Shown here: one piece after another, positions 25,419 to 34,672 of the stretch
Numbering within the stretch: the first letter of the stretch is position 1
Layout of the letters: each line of letters opens with the position of its first letter
Assembly (NCBI RefSeq): GCF_004118675.1
Contig: NZ_SDHZ01000001.1
Location: 1,054,001 to 1,118,000, forward strand
From: Filimonas effusa
Lineage (GTDB): Bacteria > Bacteroidota > Bacteroidia > Chitinophagales > Chitinophagaceae
DNA: 64,000 nucleotides
Direction: 5' to 3'
Notes under the pieces: generated by a model
What the model was told of the DNA's origin: nothing
Databases searched by the model: none
The model's input: the letters and a program-made list of their open reading frames with translations, nothing else
Made by a program: the position numbers and the translations under genes

Positions 25419-26996
25419 ATGCCTGATAACCAAAGTGCTGCGTCTCTTAATTACCAACTCCATTATTCAAACCGGCAGACTCCCGAAAACATCTCCTATG
25501 AAGAAGCCTTCTCTACCAAAGAATTCAGGAAGATCTCCGATATAGTAGTCGCTTCACTGGAACAGTACCTCCAGCAGATCGATCCGGTTTGTGGTTTGAA
25601 CTTGACCGAACCCGCCATCCTCATCGAAAAAGCCCGGAGCTTAATGACGCATGAATCCGAAGAAATCGCCGCATTCGATGAAACCCGGCTGAGAGATATT
25701 ATAGAATTATACACAAAAACTGGTATACAGGTTCATTCTAAAGGATATATGGGACGCCAGTTCTCAGGCGTATTGCCGCTCTCCGGCATCTTCGATCTGG
25801 TGAACGCTACCGTTAACCAACCCTCTTCTTTCTATGAAGCTGCACAATTACCCAATGTGGCGGAACTGATTATGCAGAACGAATTGAATAAGTTTATCGG
25901 CTACACAGACAACAGCTTCGCCATGGTCACTACTTCAGGTGGCTCGCTGGCAAACCTTACAGCATTACTGTCCGCTCGTAACTACAAATACCCCAATGTT
26001 TGGAATAGCGGTTTGCATAGGCTGCACGAAAATGCAATACCGGCTGTAGCCATCAGTGAAAATGCACATTACAGCATAAAAAGAGCAATTGGCATCATGG
26101 GCATTGGTGAAGACCAGCTGGTAAAACTGCCCGTAAATGGTAAAAACCAGATCGACAGCAGCAAGGTGGAATCCTGTCTCAAAAAAGCCAGGGAACAAGG
26201 CCTCCGCGTTTTCTGTATGGTGGCATCTGCCTGCACTACAGATACAGGCTCTTTCGATCCGTTGGATGAATTGGCTGCTATTGCACAGGAACATGATAGC
26301 TGGCTGCATGTCGATGGCGCCCATGGCGCCAGCCTGCTGTTGTCCGAAAAACACAGGCATAAACTGAAAGGACTCGAAAAAGCCGATTCCTTTATCTGGG
26401 ATGCACATAAAATGCTGTTCACGCCCGGAACCTGCACGCTCTTGTTTTATAAAAATAAAGAACGTAGCTACGGCGCCTTCCGGCAGGAAGCCAGTTATGT
26501 TTTCGAAAAACAAGCCGACATCTATACGTCGCTCGATAGCGGTGAACAGAACTTTGAATGCACCAAAAGACCGGTGATTATGAACCTCTGGGTGTCATGG
26601 GCCATGCACGGCAAAGCTGTCTTCTCAAAAAAGATCGACCATCTCTGTCATCTTGCCAACCAGGCCTGGAATATACTGCTGCACGAAGGCGACTTCCAGG
26701 TCATCCATGAACCACAGGCCAATATTCTTTGCTTCCGCTATACACCCGCTAACCTCGATCTGCAAACGAATAAGCACTTCCAGTTATATATACGCAATAA
26801 AATAAAGGAAGAAGGTAGGTTTTTCATTTCTAAGGTCGAAGTGAATGGAGAGGAAGCCCTGAGAGTGGTTTTTATGAACCACGAAATAGAAATGATACAC
26901 TTCCGCATGTTATTGCAGGAAATAAGAAAAACCGGCCAGGAAATGATAATCAGCCAAACTAATATTCAACATCAGGCAATCCCCATATCGCAATAA
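25419..26996 (+). CDS. Group II pyridoxal-dependent decarboxylase
   Basis: Start set at ATG 25419 (MPDNQSAASL), 525 residues; an upstream in-frame ATG at 25350 lies in the terminator hairpin and is unlikely. This PLP enzyme removes the carboxylate from an amino acid. TTSGGSLANL at 171-180 binds the phosphate, Asp299 in HVDGAHG contacts the pyridine nitrogen, and Lys331 in WDAHKM forms the Schiff base. It resembles aromatic-L-amino-acid, diaminobutyrate or glutamate decarboxylases; specificity is unclear. It lies 11 bases before an adenylating enzyme gene, suggesting that an amine product or related acid is conjugated. Confidence 0.87.
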   Translation: MPDNQSAASLNYQLHYSNRQTPENISYEEAFSTKEFRKISDIVVASLEQYLQQIDPVCGLNLTEPAILIEKARSLMTHESEEIAAFDETRLRDIIELYTKTGIQVHSKGYMGRQFSGVLPLSGIFDLVNATVNQPSSFYEAAQLPNVAELIMQNELNKFIGYTDNSFAMVTTSGGSLANLTALLSARNYKYPNVWNSGLHRLHENAIPAVAISENAHYSIKRAIGIMGIGEDQLVKLPVNGKNQIDSSKVESCLKKAREQGLRVFCMVASACTTDTGSFDPLDELAAIAQEHDSWLHVDGAHGASLLLSEKHRHKLKGLEKADSFIWDAHKMLFTPGTCTLLFYKNKERSYGAFRQEASYVFEKQADIYTSLDSGEQNFECTKRPVIMNLWVSWAMHGKAVFSKKIDHLCHLANQAWNILLHEGDFQVIHEPQANILCFRYTPANLDLQTNKHFQLYIRNKIKEEGRFFISKVEVNGEEALRVVFMNHEIEMIHFRMLLQEIRKTGQEMIISQTNIQHQAIPISQ

Positions 26997-27007
26997 ATAC
27001 TTTATAC

Positions 27008-28552
27008 ATGAAACCCAAAAAGACAGGAAATAGATCAATAAAGGAATGGGTAAATAAATTGATCCCAGACGCGGAATGGAAACCCCGCAGTATCGATGAG
27101 GTGATCCAACTCCCTTCCTTTTATAGTAAACTCAAAGAATGCGCAAAAGGATTAAATGTGGAATACAGCGCCGTCGATATAGAAGTGCAGAATGCACTTA
27201 CATTCCGCAGGCTGCAGCAGCTTACCAATATTTTGCTGCTGAATCCGCTCTGGAAAGGTTATATCGCAAAAACAGGTTTGAATGCCGCTCCCAAAAATCT
27301 TGAGGAATGGCAGCAGTTGCCCATCTCCGATAAAAAAGCGCTCTCCACATTTTTCATGGGCGCACGTCCCGGCATGGTCGTCCCGCTTCATCAGGGTGGA
27401 TTCGAAATAGTAGCAAGCGGAGGTACTACCGGCGGAGGTCTCTCCGAAACGGTATACTCACTCCATGAACTGCAGGATACCTACGAAATAGCAGGAGAGT
27501 TTATAGGTAAACATATGCTGCATAAATACCTCGCAGGAAAGCAGCCCAAATGGGTGGCAACAACGCTTGCCGACTATCAAATGTGGAGCAGCGGTACAAT
27601 GGTAGGAGGGGTGTTGCAAAAAATACCAGGCATCAATTATATAGGAGCCGGCCCCCTGAATAAGGATGTCTACCAGCATATGATGAGCTACGAAGGCCCC
27701 AAAGCTATCATGGGTATTTCACAGGGAATTGCCTTGCTGAGCGAGTTGGGTATAGGTATGCCCGAAGAAGCGCGCAAAAGCCTTAAGGTAGCCATGTATG
27801 GCAGCGGCTTGCTTACGCATCTGCAACAGAAAGCGCTGAAAGACCTTTACCCTAACCTAGCTATCCTGAGCTATTTCGCCGCAACACAGGCCGAAGCCAT
27901 CGGCTTGCAGCTCAACCATGAATTGCCCGGCCTGGCCGCTGTTCCCGGCTTGCATTTTATTGAAATAGTAGATGAAAACGGTAAATGGGTGGCCGAAGGC
28001 GAAGAAGGCGAACTGGTCGTAACCAGGCTTCACGCCAATGAAGTGCCTGTGATCAGGTATAAAGTAGGGGACAGGGTCATAAGAAGGTCCGACATTGTAA
28101 CCGATGCGCTTAAAACCTTTCAGTTCGAGTTTTCAGGAAGAAGCGGCGACATGATCCACTTGGGCGATACACAATACTTTGCACCACTTGCCTACGAAGG
28201 AGTAGCCGCCGCCCTTAAAGAAAAAACTATCGTCGACCTGAAAGAACTGGCACAGGAAATCCAGTTCGTGAACTACAGGAAAGATTCCAGGCTGGCGCTG
28301 TTGGCTACTGTCGACGATCCGGCCAAATACACAGGCAAACTGGCCGCCGCATTATCCGATGCTGCCTTGCAGGAATTGTTCTGTAACGCATTTGCATCCT
28401 CACTGTCCCTTTTCAATAAACTCGAAGCCAATACAAGCTCCATCAAAAACACAAAATACCAGTTCCAGCTTAGGTTTATCGCAAAAGATAGCGAAGAACT
28501 CCACAAAACCAATGTAGGAAAGGTGCCATTGATTAGAGATATTTTTAAATAG
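27008..28552 (+). CDS. PaaK-like AMP-forming ligase (ANL superfamily)
   Basis: 514 residues. An ATP-binding loop SGGTTGGG is at 137-144, a FAATQAEAIGLQ-type adenine motif near 292, and the hinge region PVIRYKVGDRV followed by FEFSGRSGDMIHLGD near 350-395. This is the layout of phenylacetate-CoA ligase or GH3-type enzymes that adenylate a carboxylate. There is no carrier-protein domain, so the acyl acceptor could be CoA, an amine or a separate protein. Its stop is six bases before the first AidA/PixA-like gene, so the unit probably runs 25419 to 30845. Confidence 0.8.
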   Translation: MKPKKTGNRSIKEWVNKLIPDAEWKPRSIDEVIQLPSFYSKLKECAKGLNVEYSAVDIEVQNALTFRRLQQLTNILLLNPLWKGYIAKTGLNAAPKNLEEWQQLPISDKKALSTFFMGARPGMVVPLHQGGFEIVASGGTTGGGLSETVYSLHELQDTYEIAGEFIGKHMLHKYLAGKQPKWVATTLADYQMWSSGTMVGGVLQKIPGINYIGAGPLNKDVYQHMMSYEGPKAIMGISQGIALLSELGIGMPEEARKSLKVAMYGSGLLTHLQQKALKDLYPNLAILSYFAATQAEAIGLQLNHELPGLAAVPGLHFIEIVDENGKWVAEGEEGELVVTRLHANEVPVIRYKVGDRVIRRSDIVTDALKTFQFEFSGRSGDMIHLGDTQYFAPLAYEGVAAALKEKTIVDLKELAQEIQFVNYRKDSRLALLATVDDPAKYTGKLAAALSDAALQELFCNAFASSLSLFNKLEANTSSIKNTKYQFQLRFIAKDSEELHKTNVGKVPLIRDIFK

Positions 28553-28558
28553 TAAATA

Positions 28559-28999
28559 ATGAAGTACAATATTAATATCATTATATCGGTAGATGTGGTG
28601 AAAGCATTGTCCGACAAAACGCTGCACAATAGCATCTATCTGATGGACGATAGCCCCTGCGCCAGCTATGGCAAAGGAACAGCCAACCTGGTAACCAGGT
28701 GTCTGCCAGGACAAACAATTAAATGGACCAGCTATCCTGTCGATTTGCAAACGCCGGTTGCCATCAGTAGAATCGACTTCCTCCCGGTTGCCGGAGTGGT
28801 TTTGCCGCCTCCGGGGTATCCGCCGCAAACAGGCACGGGCCTGCAGCCCGTAAACCCAGATCTCTTTGAATGGACGGGTATCGTTCCTTATTACCTCGTA
28901 CCCGGCATTCCTTATTATTACCGTCTGCAGTTGGAAATGGGAGAGGGGAAAAATGGCACCATGCATATCAATACCGCAGCGATCATGACAACAGCTTAA
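28559..28999 (+). CDS. AidA/PixA-family inclusion-body-like protein, 1 of 4
   Basis: 146 residues. It starts MKYNINIIISVDVVKAL, the I.I..IDV.. strand typical of the AidA/PixA family (PixA forms crystalline cytoplasmic inclusions in Xenorhabdus). Next come SIYLMDDS, a GxGT.NL.T....G..I.W strand pair, and a late YYYRLQLEMG strand. A Pro-rich loop (PPPGYPPQTG) interrupts the middle. No signal peptide, fitting cytosolic accumulation. Identification is from motif resemblance. Confidence 0.72.
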   Translation: MKYNINIIISVDVVKALSDKTLHNSIYLMDDSPCASYGKGTANLVTRCLPGQTIKWTSYPVDLQTPVAISRIDFLPVAGVVLPPPGYPPQTGTGLQPVNPDLFEWTGIVPYYLVPGIPYYYRLQLEMGEGKNGTMHINTAAIMTTA

Positions 29000-29023
29000 T
29001 TCACATAAAAATACCAGCTAACA

Positions 29024-29863
29024 ATGGCACAGGAAATCACTATAATCATGTTGATAGATATTCCGGCAGCAATACAGCAGGGAACGTTGGACGGTAATAT
29101 CTATATGGTCGATAACCTTAAAACCGAAGGCTCGGAGAACGAAGCCACCGGTAAACTTATTTCCGCAGTGAATGGCACGTATTGGGCTACTGGCGCACAG
29201 GCCAGCGAACAATTGATCAATTGGCTGCCCTACAGCGTTTCTTGCTTGTCGCCCAATCTGCCAAGGTTTTATGCGCAGGATCGTCTCGAAAAAACAAATG
29301 ACCGCTTACTGGGGCTGCTGAGAAGTAGTTCCGGGCAAAATCAAACGATGCTCTTACAGGATGCAGTGGCGGCGGCTCCCTTAACAGTGCCTGCCCTGAG
29401 TACAGTAGCGGACAAACAGGGCGCACCAATAACAAATGAATTGCCCCTGATGGATGTAAGAGGAAAGTTCTTGACGGTAAACGAAGTAGAACCCGTACTG
29501 TTGAAATTTTCGTCTGATGAAAACGGGAACGAAGCGGTGGACATTTCTTCCCTAAGTTACCTCGCTCCTCAGATCTATAACATCACGGGGGAAGCGGTCG
29601 ATAAAGGCGTCATCTACCCAGCACAATATGGCTCACCCGCGCCTATTAAAGGGGGATGGTACTGGTGTGCATCTGTTAATACTTATATGATTGGCACCTA
29701 TTCCTACACCATGCACATCACTCTCTATAAACCAGAGGTCAACGGAACGAATGTCGTATGGACGCCGGTTAATTTTACGTACGACGCCAGGATAAAAGTC
29801 ACAAGCGACGTTATGAGAAACGGCTTCACAGGCGCAGGTCTGGGAATGCTCCCCATTGTGTAA
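29024..29863 (+). CDS. AidA/PixA-family protein with insertion, 2 of 4
   Basis: 279 residues, about twice its neighbours. The N-terminal AidA/PixA strands (EITIIMLIDIPAAI, GNIYMVDNLKTEGSENEATGKLIS, NWLPYSVSC) and the C-terminal GGWYWCASVNTYMIGTYSYTMHITLY are family-like. Between them lies an extra segment of about 110 residues (about 90-200) rich in Leu, Ala and Asn with no recognised fold. The insert may carry a specific binding or assembly function. No signal peptide. Confidence 0.7.
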   Translation: MAQEITIIMLIDIPAAIQQGTLDGNIYMVDNLKTEGSENEATGKLISAVNGTYWATGAQASEQLINWLPYSVSCLSPNLPRFYAQDRLEKTNDRLLGLLRSSSGQNQTMLLQDAVAAAPLTVPALSTVADKQGAPITNELPLMDVRGKFLTVNEVEPVLLKFSSDENGNEAVDISSLSYLAPQIYNITGEAVDKGVIYPAQYGSPAPIKGGWYWCASVNTYMIGTYSYTMHITLYKPEVNGTNVVWTPVNFTYDARIKVTSDVMRNGFTGAGLGMLPIV

Positions 29864-29880
29864 TCATAAATCATCACCAA

Positions 29881-30279
29881 ATGAAACCGAAAGAAATTAT
29901 CATAATGTCGCTTGTCGATGTGGTAGGCGCATTGGCCAGCGATAATATAAAAGGCAACCTCTATCTCTTCGATAACAATAAATCCGATGGCTCTTTAGAC
30001 GAAGGTACCGGTGTGCTGAAAACAAAAGTAAAAACCGGCGATGTTCTCATATGGACGATCATGTCCATGGAACCCGAATCCTACGCTGCCATTAGTAACA
30101 TCACGATCGATCCGGAAGTTTGCAGCCCCGTAACGGAAATGTATCCCGATTCCGATGTGTCTTACTGGCAAGCGACGGTGCTGAAAGAGGTCACATCTGT
30201 TCCTTATAAAATAACCTTCGAAGTAGGTGTAAAAAAACAACAGGTAGAAACAAGGGAAACGCCTTCATTGATTGGTTAA
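29881..30279 (+). CDS. AidA/PixA-family protein, 3 of 4
   Basis: The most compact copy, 132 residues. KEIIIMSLVDVVGALA opens the fold, GNLYLFDNNKSDGSLDEGTGVLKTKV follows, then GDVLIWTIMSMEPES, and SYWQATVL..VTSVPYKITFEVG closes it, matching the family pattern closely. It starts 17 bases after the previous stop. Confidence 0.77.
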   Translation: MKPKEIIIMSLVDVVGALASDNIKGNLYLFDNNKSDGSLDEGTGVLKTKVKTGDVLIWTIMSMEPESYAAISNITIDPEVCSPVTEMYPDSDVSYWQATVLKEVTSVPYKITFEVGVKKQQVETRETPSLIG

Positions 30280-30308
30280 TGTAATTACCATACTCCAAAA
30301 TTATTATA

Positions 30309-30845
30309 ATGACGCATCAAAAATCAAATGATACAGGTCTCTTTGCTTTTAACTCTGTCCAGTTGAACCTGGTCACATTTGTTGACGTGGCGGCAGCCAA
30401 TGCTTATCAAACACTGGATGGCAATGTTTTTATGATGGATAATTGCATCGACAGCACCCATCAGGGCACCGATCACCTGCAAACCGTTTGTAAACAAGGG
30501 CAGATCCTGAACTGGATCATCTTCTCGATGGACGCAGCCCAGCGTCCCGACGGCTCCTTCCCGCCAATGGCAAGGATCAATAATATTGTACTGCTCAATG
30601 AAAACGGTACCGATGTCGCAAGCGATCCAATCTTCAGGGAACTGAAAATTCTCGGCGGCCCCGACAAAATTCGTTCTAAATACACTTCCGTATATAGCTA
30701 CTGGGCAGGAGCGTTGTTGACCGATATACCAGTGGGCGTCTACAAATACAGGTTCATACTGGAACTGCCTACCGAAGACCCTACGAAGAAAAACTACTTC
30801 AATCTCAACACGCCTTCACTGAAAATAATAGATATAGCTGGTTAA
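30309..30845 (+). CDS. AidA/PixA-family protein, 4 of 4
   Basis: 178 residues with a 15-residue N-terminal extension before LNLVTFVDVAAANAY. The core includes GNVFMMDNCIDSTHQGTDHLQT, GQILNWIIFSMDAAQ, YSYWAGALLTDIPVGVYKYRFILEL. It ends the operon ahead of a strong terminator. No signal peptide. Confidence 0.75.
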   Translation: MTHQKSNDTGLFAFNSVQLNLVTFVDVAAANAYQTLDGNVFMMDNCIDSTHQGTDHLQTVCKQGQILNWIIFSMDAAQRPDGSFPPMARINNIVLLNENGTDVASDPIFRELKILGGPDKIRSKYTSVYSYWAGALLTDIPVGVYKYRFILELPTEDPTKKNYFNLNTPSLKIIDIAG

Positions 30846-30859
30846 ATAAAAACAGGCAT

Positions 30860-30897
30860 AAAAAAAGAGGTTGTATCAATTGATGCAACCTCTTTTT
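30860..30897. terminator. Bidirectional terminator
   Basis: AAAAAGAGGTTG(C/T)ATC arms around AATT with an A-run before and a T-run after; it serves the converging PixA-like operon and collagen-like gene. Confidence 0.87.
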
Positions 30898-30913
30898 GTT
30901 TTAAGATAATTTA

Positions 30914-32881
30914 TTACAATTTAGTGATAGTGAAGATGGTGGCGCCTCCTGCTACTAGCGTTTGCTGGGTGCTGGCATTGAAATTATACGCTCCTACCTT
31001 TATAACGGTATTGGCTGTTAAGTGTTTCACCGTTGTAAGCGTAGATCTGGAAATATAAGTGCCATAGCTCGTGTTACTGGCTTGAACACTCAGGTCTGGA
31101 GCCGGGTTGCCATTTATATATAGGATAATGGGTATTTGAGGTACTGCGGTGCCTACAAAATTTACCACTATCATATAGTTTCCTTCGGTACCAACAGTAT
31201 AACTGAGAGTACCTGTATTATAAGAGCCCACCGTTGGTGATACCGTTACAGAAGTAAACTGAACATCGGTAGTACTTGAAGTAGCTAATGTTTGGTTAGA
31301 GGTTAGTGTTGCAATAAGTTCTACGCCGGTACTGCTGCCGCCACCGCCACTTGGCGTAGACCAGCTACCGTCTCCTCTTAAATAAGTGGTAGCGTCTTTA
31401 GTGCCGCTAGCTGATATTTTAGCAACCGTAACAGCGTTATTGGCTATCGTTGTTACGCCTGTTGAAGAAAGCGTTACATCTCCCGATATGCTTACAGGAT
31501 TGGTTGGTGCATAAGGAGCAGAAGTTCCTGTTACATAAACCTGGGTACTGCCAGTGCCATTGGCAAAGCCAGATCCAGTAGCGCCCGTCGCCCCTGCCGG
31601 TCCCTGGGCCCCCGTCGGTCCTGTTGCTCCCGCTGCACCTGTAGCCCCTGCTGGTCCTGTTGCTCCCGTTGGTCCTGCCTCACCGGTCGCACCCTGAATC
31701 CCTTGAATACCCTGGGGACCCTGAGGCCCTGTCGGTCCCGTTGCTCCCGCTGCACCTGTAGCTCCAGTGGGTCCTGTTGCTCCTGCTGGTCCTGCCGCAC
31801 CCGTCGCACCCTGAATTCCTTGAGCACCTGTTGCTCCGGTTACACCTTGAATCCCTTGAATACCTTGAGGTCCTTGGGCCCCTGTCGGTCCTGTTGCTCC
31901 TGCTGCTCCCGCCGCACCTGTAGCTCCAGTGGGGCCGGTTGCCCCTGCTGGTCCTGCCGCACCCGTCGCACCCTGAATTCCTTGAGCACCTGTTGCTCCG
32001 GTTACACCTTGAATACCTTGAGGTCCTTGGGCCCCTGTCGGTCCTGTTGCCCCTGCTGGTCCTGCCGCACCGGTCGCTCCCACTGCACCTGTAGCTCCAG
32101 TGGGGCCGGTTGCCCCTGCTGGTCCTGCCGCACCCGTCGCACCCTGAATCCCTTGAGCACCTGTTGCTCCGGTTACACCTTGAATCCCTTGAATACCTTG
32201 AGGTCCCTGAGGCCCTGTCGGTCCTGTTGCTCCTGCTGGTCCTGCCGCACCGGTCGCACCCTGAATTCCTTGAGCTCCTGTAGCACCTGTTGCTCCAGTA
32301 AGACCTGTAGGCCCTACCGCTCCCGTAGCGCCTGTCGCGCCGGTAGCTCCGGTAGCACCCTGAATACCTTGAGGGCCTGTTGCGCCGGTAGCACCGGTAG
32401 GCCCCACAGGACCCGGTACGCCGCTACATATGTAAATGGTGAAATTGATATTGATCTCACTTGCATCAAGTACCCCGTTATTATTCGCGTCAACACCTAC
32501 TTCTATTTTAGAACCGCCGGTAGAACAGTTCTGTCCTGCAGGCTCTGCTGTCGTCTTAACAAGTGCATTGGATCCCTTTTCCCCGGCAGGCCCCATCGCC
32601 CCCAGGTATTGCCAGTCAGGTGTCGTGGCCGATCCTTTGTTGAAATAAAAGCCTGAAGTGCCGTCTGTCTGATAAATGAGCAGGCCCGTAGCAGGGCTCA
32701 CAATAGCAAGTCGTTGCGTGGCAAGCATTCGTGGGATCAATAAACCTTTTACGGTGCTTTTTACATCCAGCATGGCACTGTTATCTGGTGTAGAACCATC
32801 ACCATTAACACCTACGTTTTGCGCAGTCGTCAACAGCGAGAATAGCAGTAAAAGGGCTAGGATAGGTAGTTTTAATTGCAT
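30914..32881 (-). CDS. Secreted collagen-like repeat protein
   Basis: 655 residues. Signal peptide (cleavage after TTAQ, about residue 21), then an N-terminal module of about 130 residues ([19 protein letters not shown], common to Bacteroidota surface proteins). An uninterrupted Gly-X-Y stretch of about 95 triplets covers residues 155-438 (GATGPTG, GPQGIQG types), followed by a linker with [16 protein letters not shown] and a C-terminal beta domain of about 120 residues ending ATIFTITKL that resembles C1q/BclA-type trimerisation domains. It should form a triple-helical surface filament. It starts 27 bases after the T9SS cargo gene and is probably co-transcribed with it. Confidence 0.85.
   Translation of the reverse strand: MQLKLPILALLLLFSLLTTAQNVGVNGDGSTPDNSAMLDVKSTVKGLLIPRMLATQRLAIVSPATGLLIYQTDGTSGFYFNKGSATTPDWQYLGAMGPAGEKGSNALVKTTAEPAGQNCSTGGSKIEVGVDANNNGVLDASEININFTIYICSGVPGPVGPTGATGATGPQGIQGATGATGATGATGAVGPTGLTGATGATGAQGIQGATGAAGPAGATGPTGPQGPQGIQGIQGVTGATGAQGIQGATGAAGPAGATGPTGATGAVGATGAAGPAGATGPTGAQGPQGIQGVTGATGAQGIQGATGAAGPAGATGPTGATGAAGAAGATGPTGAQGPQGIQGIQGVTGATGAQGIQGATGAAGPAGATGPTGATGAAGATGPTGPQGPQGIQGIQGATGEAGPTGATGPAGATGAAGATGPTGAQGPAGATGATGSGFANGTGSTQVYVTGTSAPYAPTNPVSISGDVTLSSTGVTTIANNAVTVAKISASGTKDATTYLRGDGSWSTPSGGGGSSTGVELIATLTSNQTLATSSTTDVQFTSVTVSPTVGSYNTGTLSYTVGTEGNYMIVVNFVGTAVPQIPIILYINGNPAPDLSVQASNTSYGTYISRSTLTTVKHLTANTVIKVGAYNFNASTQQTLVAGGATIFTITKL
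31565..32420. repeat. Tandem repeats encoding collagen Gly-X-Y blocks
   Basis: Nine-base Gly-X-Y units are arranged in higher-order blocks of about 165 bases: a segment reading CCTTGAGCACCTGTTGCTCC recurs near 31820, 31983 and 32152. Such DNA is prone to length change by recombination or slippage, and also to assembly error. Confidence 0.75.
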
Positions 32882-32908
32882 GTTTTTCAGAATAGATGAT
32901 TGACGTGA

Positions 32909-34285
32909 TTATTGCTTAAGTATTTTGTATGCCTGCTTAGCGATACCAATAAGGCGTACATAATAGGTTCCTCTTGCTACATGGCTGATATCACAGCTTA
33001 TCAGGTTAGCACCTGTTAAAGCATTCATCTCGGCTTGCGCTACTATACTGCCAAGGTTGTCCAGCACCTGCAGTACAACACGCTGGTTTTTGACGCTGCT
33101 GAAACGCACATTTACCGGGCCGTAACTCGGACTGGGATATATACTCAGCACTTCGCTTGGATAACCTTCAGGAGCAACGGATATGATGTTAGAGTAACGG
33201 AAACTGCCATCTTTGAAGATTACTTTATAACGATAATATCTCGGACTGGTACCAAAATAAGGGCCTTTAAGTGGCTCCGGATCTGTGTAATTATAATCAT
33301 TGGGCGTAGCTACCGTGCCTGCTGCCGGCACATTGGCAAACCGCTGGAAGCCACTGTTGCCTACCGCTCTTTCCAATTCAAAACGGTCGGCATTTATTTC
33401 ATAGAACGTGCCCCAGCGAAGTAAAGCCCTGCTATCTACCGGGGTTACTGTAAAGTACGAAGAACGCGCAGGATCCGAAATGGTACTGGCCGGCACAAAT
33501 ACGCCCGCAAGCGCAGCGCCATTGACTTCTACATAGTTGGCGATAGGATCCGTGAAACTTTTTATCTCAAGCTCCCCGCCAGGTGTAACAGATGTAACCG
33601 AATATACCCCCAGCTCACTCTCACTCACACCGCCCAGCTCTTCATCAAAATAATGAAAACGCAGCGTGGCATTTTCACCTATGTTGTTGGCAGCAGTAAT
33701 ATCGTAATACCGGTGTATACCAAAGCCGCCCGATAATTGACGGGACTGATGCCCTCTTTTAAGTGTTACCAGTCCGGGGTTGGCCGACGCAGTTATTTCA
33801 AGTCCTATATTGCCCGGGTTTGCCTTGTTGGGAGCATTTAATATAGCAGAACTGATTAAGTATCCGCCATTAGGACCTATCACTCTTGATGCTGGCTTTT
33901 CCCCGGTTAATGAACCCGTTGCACCTAGGTCAAGATCAAACCCATTCAGGTTCAAATGCCCGGTTTCCATAGTAAGCGAGTGAGTTACGCCCACATTATG
34001 TCCCAATGTTATAAAGCTGCCGGGTTTATTAACTGTCAGATTGTAAAAAGAAGAAGTGGAAGCGCCTGAAAGGGAAGCTGTAGAGGTACCTGTAAAAACA
34101 ATAGTTCCCGTACTTGCATTAAAGCTCCCTGAGTTGTTAATGCCGCCATTGTTAATCACAATACTCGTGGCACCATTGACAACAATATTGCTACCATTAC
34201 TAATGACAAGTCCCTGGGAAAAAAGGAAATTAAATTGGTGGAAAGCAATCAGTGTTATAGGTAAAAGCAAAAGTTTGGTTTTCAT
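32909..34285 (-). CDS. Secreted protein with type IX secretion sorting domain
   Basis: 458 residues. Signal peptide at about 1-24. The first 150 residues are rich in Gly, Asn, Ser and Thr (NGGINNSGSFNASTG), like a beta-helix. A middle Ig/FN3-like region (SYFTVTPVDSRALLRWGTFYEINADRFELERA) follows, and the last 75 residues (SIYPSPSYGPVNVRF, VLDNLGSIVAQ, GTYYVRLIG, YKILKQ) are a type A T9SS C-terminal domain that directs export across the outer membrane. It is the first gene of a two-gene unit with the collagen-like protein. Confidence 0.85.
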   Translation of the reverse strand: MKTKLLLLPITLIAFHQFNFLFSQGLVISNGSNIVVNGATSIVINNGGINNSGSFNASTGTIVFTGTSTASLSGASTSSFYNLTVNKPGSFITLGHNVGVTHSLTMETGHLNLNGFDLDLGATGSLTGEKPASRVIGPNGGYLISSAILNAPNKANPGNIGLEITASANPGLVTLKRGHQSRQLSGGFGIHRYYDITAANNIGENATLRFHYFDEELGGVSESELGVYSVTSVTPGGELEIKSFTDPIANYVEVNGAALAGVFVPASTISDPARSSYFTVTPVDSRALLRWGTFYEINADRFELERAVGNSGFQRFANVPAAGTVATPNDYNYTDPEPLKGPYFGTSPRYYRYKVIFKDGSFRYSNIISVAPEGYPSEVLSIYPSPSYGPVNVRFSSVKNQRVVLQVLDNLGSIVAQAEMNALTGANLISCDISHVARGTYYVRLIGIAKQAYKILKQ

Positions 34286-34597
34286 ATTTTGTTAACGGCT
34301 GGTTAGGTTTGATTTGATAAAAATATGTTATTATATTTTATAAACTAATTTATTTTAAGAATTATTTTATCATAATCGTCAGAAACATAAATACTTTACC
34401 ATTAAATAAATGATTGTATAATAACGGACAGCTTGCACTGCGCAATTAATGCAATAACATCAATGTTGTGTTCTTTCTTTTTAAAAGGCTTTAAATCGCT
34501 AAGTCTATACTGGAAATGGATTAACGCAACAACACTGATCTTTCGTTTGCTTTGCCTTTTTATTCTCTGCCGGCACATGCGCTGCCTTTATCCGGCT
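34286..34597. other. AT-rich divergent intergenic region
   Basis: About 390 bases separate the T9SS gene from the AraC-type regulator start at 34673. The half next to 34286 is very AT-rich. An upstream extension of the regulator frame to 34433 is open but encodes no credible protein sequence. The only clear signal is the promoter at 34598. Confidence 0.5.
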
Positions 34598-34629
34598 TTT
34601 GGCTGCAAATCTCTCTTTCAATATATTTA
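34598..34629 (+). promoter_or_regulatory. Promoter of the membrane AraC regulator
   Basis: TTTG at 34598-34601, 20 bases, TATATTTA at 34622-34629 (one mismatch to TAnnTTTG), 43 bases before ATG 34673. It lies inside the longest open frame, supporting the shorter start. Confidence 0.5.
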
Positions 34630-34672
34630 CTGCCAGGGCTTACCATCATCATTTTTACAAGCCCCCTTGCCG

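Noticed and set aside
31565-32420. Regular repeats that could be taken for a CRISPR array
   Set aside because: The repeat units are nine-base collagen codons in an open reading frame, with no constant repeat and unique spacer pattern and no cas genes.
31703-32656. A 317-codon frame on the plus strand, rich in Cys, Ser and Arg
   Set aside because: It is the antisense reading of the Gly-X-Y repeats; the repeat structure keeps it open and no gene signal precedes it.
34433-34672. Upstream extension of the AraC-type regulator by 80 residues
   Set aside because: It lacks protein-like composition, contains the promoter at 34598-34629, and the signal peptide begins at 34673.
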